From Acidimicrobiia bacterium (GTDB taxonomy: Bacteria > Actinomycetota > Acidimicrobiia > Acidimicrobiales > Ilumatobacteraceae), in contig JACCUL010000150.1 in NCBI GenBank assembly GCA_013811855.1, positions 1-8,394 on the forward strand: 8,394 nucleotides of DNA, read 5' to 3'. Each line of letters starts with the position of its first letter. Position 1 is the stretch's first letter. Below the pieces are notes generated by a model. That model had not been told where the DNA came from. It did no database searches and saw only the letters and a list, made by a program, of their open reading frames with translations. Of the stretch, positions 7,685 through 8,394 are shown piece after piece. A program made the translations under genes and the position numbers.

Positions 7685-8284
7685 GTGAACCAGATGAAGA
7701 CCCGTCTGCAGTCGCTCGGGCTGCTCCACAGGGCGATCCGTGCCACGACGGACGACGAGCTCGCGACGATCGTCGACGGGTTGAAGGACGATCATCGGGA
7801 GGCCGTCGAGCGCCTCACCGGCGCCGAGCCCACTCCGGAGGCGATCCGGGCGGCCGCCACGAAGGGTCGCCTGGACGGCGGGATGGAGAGCCTGGCCGTG
7901 GTGCTGACGGATGCGTCACTGGCCGACTGCATCGAGCAGCTCGGTGACCACTCCGACTCACCGACGACGGAGCAGCTGACGAACGTGCTGCCGGGGATCG
8001 TCGAGCGTCACGGCGTCGGTGCGACGCGCATCATGCTGGCCTCGACGGTCGCCGGCGAGGGTGCCGCCAGCGCCGTGATCCGGGACCTGTTGAAGCACGA
8101 CGAGCTCGTCAAGCTCCCGCCGGCCGAACCTGCGGCGGCGGTGCCGGCCCGGGCCACGACACCGGGCGAGCCCGACCCGGAGCGCGAGGCGCTGAAGACC
8201 CGGCGACTCGAACAGCGCCGACGCAGGCAGGAGGACGCCCGCCAGCGCCGCGAGCAGTCAGCACGGGCGCGCCACCGCGCCTGA
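7685..8284 (+). CDS. Unrecognised 199-aa protein with basic C-terminal tail
   Basis: I do not recognise this family. The protein is soluble, with no signal peptide or membrane segment. Residues 1-145 look mostly alpha-helical, for example TDDELATIVDGLKDDHREAV (22-41), ASLADCIEQL (77-86) and AGEGAASAVIRDLLKHDELV (123-142). Residues 146-166 are an Ala/Pro-rich linker. The tail 167-199 is very rich in Arg, Lys, Glu and Gln (RRLEQRRRRQEDARQRREQ) and could be a nucleic-acid-binding or disordered helix. There is one cysteine (Cys82). The possible starts are GTG 7679, GTG 7685 and ATG 7694. None has a ribosome binding site; 7685 is chosen because it fits a leaderless mRNA from TAACGT. It is divergent from the ATPase gene, with about 100 bp between, and convergent with the methyltransferase-like gene, so it is probably transcribed alone. 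Frame and codon usage look genuine. Confidence 0.8.
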   Translation: MNQMKTRLQSLGLLHRAIRATTDDELATIVDGLKDDHREAVERLTGAEPTPEAIRAAATKGRLDGGMESLAVVLTDASLADCIEQLGDHSDSPTTEQLTNVLPGIVERHGVGATRIMLASTVAGEGAASAVIRDLLKHDELVKLPPAEPAAAVPARATTPGEPDPEREALKTRRLEQRRRRQEDARQRREQSARARHRA

Positions 8285-8302
8285 CGTTCATGATGCGGCG
8301 GA

Positions 8303-8394
8303 TCAACTCGTCGGCGTCAGGGCGAGCGCGGCGCCGGCGACCTGCTGCTCGTGGCCGAGCAGCCAGGCCTTGGCCTTCATGCCACCGCCGAAGC
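8303..8394 (-). CDS. C-terminal end of a probable methylated-DNA-protein-cysteine methyltransferase
   Basis: The last 29 codons and the stop are visible; the rest lies beyond the right edge. The readable sequence begins FGGGMKAKAWLLGHEQQ and ends in LALTPTS. A glycine-rich stretch, then basic residues, then WLL-HE near the C-terminus is typical of Ogt/MGMT-type O6-alkylguanine DNA repair proteins. The PCHR active-site motif would lie upstream, outside the window, so the call rests on the tail alone. It converges with the 199-aa gene, with an 18-bp gap between stops. Confidence 0.6.
   Translation of the reverse strand, partial: FGGGMKAKAWLLGHEQQVAGAALALTPTS

Overview
This is a GC-rich window with about 90% coding density. 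GTG starts, an actinobacterial-style lipoprotein, MalK/MsiK-type and SigE-type families and TANNNT-like -10 elements without strong -35 boxes all suggest an actinomycete. The Asp/Thr/Gly/Pro-rich lipoprotein linker and general gene style would fit the Acidimicrobiia (Ilumatobacter-like), but that placement is an inference from style, not from a marker gene.

Layout. Bases 1-592, minus strand: a SigE-like sigma-70 family regulator, translationally coupled by an ATGA overlap to a gene that runs off the left edge. Bases 593-988: a 396-bp divergent intergenic region holding a 21-bp near-palindrome and a GC-only hairpin. Bases 989-6400, plus strand: a sugar-import operon. It encodes a lipoprotein solute-binding protein, then a strong terminator-like hairpin, a very large (637 aa) MalF-type permease, a 330-aa MalG-type permease and an aldo/keto reductase. 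Bases 6411-7583, minus strand and convergent: a MalK/UgpC-type ATPase with its own promoter candidate and a strong ribosome binding site. Bases 7685-8284, plus strand: an unrecognised 199-aa protein with a basic tail and possibly a leaderless mRNA. Bases 8303-8394, minus strand: the C-terminal end of what looks like a methylated-DNA-protein-cysteine methyltransferase.

How it fits together. The binding protein, two permeases and ATPase make a complete CUT1-type carbohydrate ABC importer, closest by motif memory to the alpha-glucoside (AglEFGK-like) group. The ATPase is on the opposite strand, so it could also serve other importers. No glycoside hydrolase or LacI-type repressor lies in the window. 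The only enzyme linked to the operon is the YdhF-like aldo/keto reductase, and the only nearby regulator is the divergent sigma factor. The most unusual item is the first permease, which carries about seven extra N-terminal membrane segments and two extra membrane-segment pairs inside the usual six-helix core.
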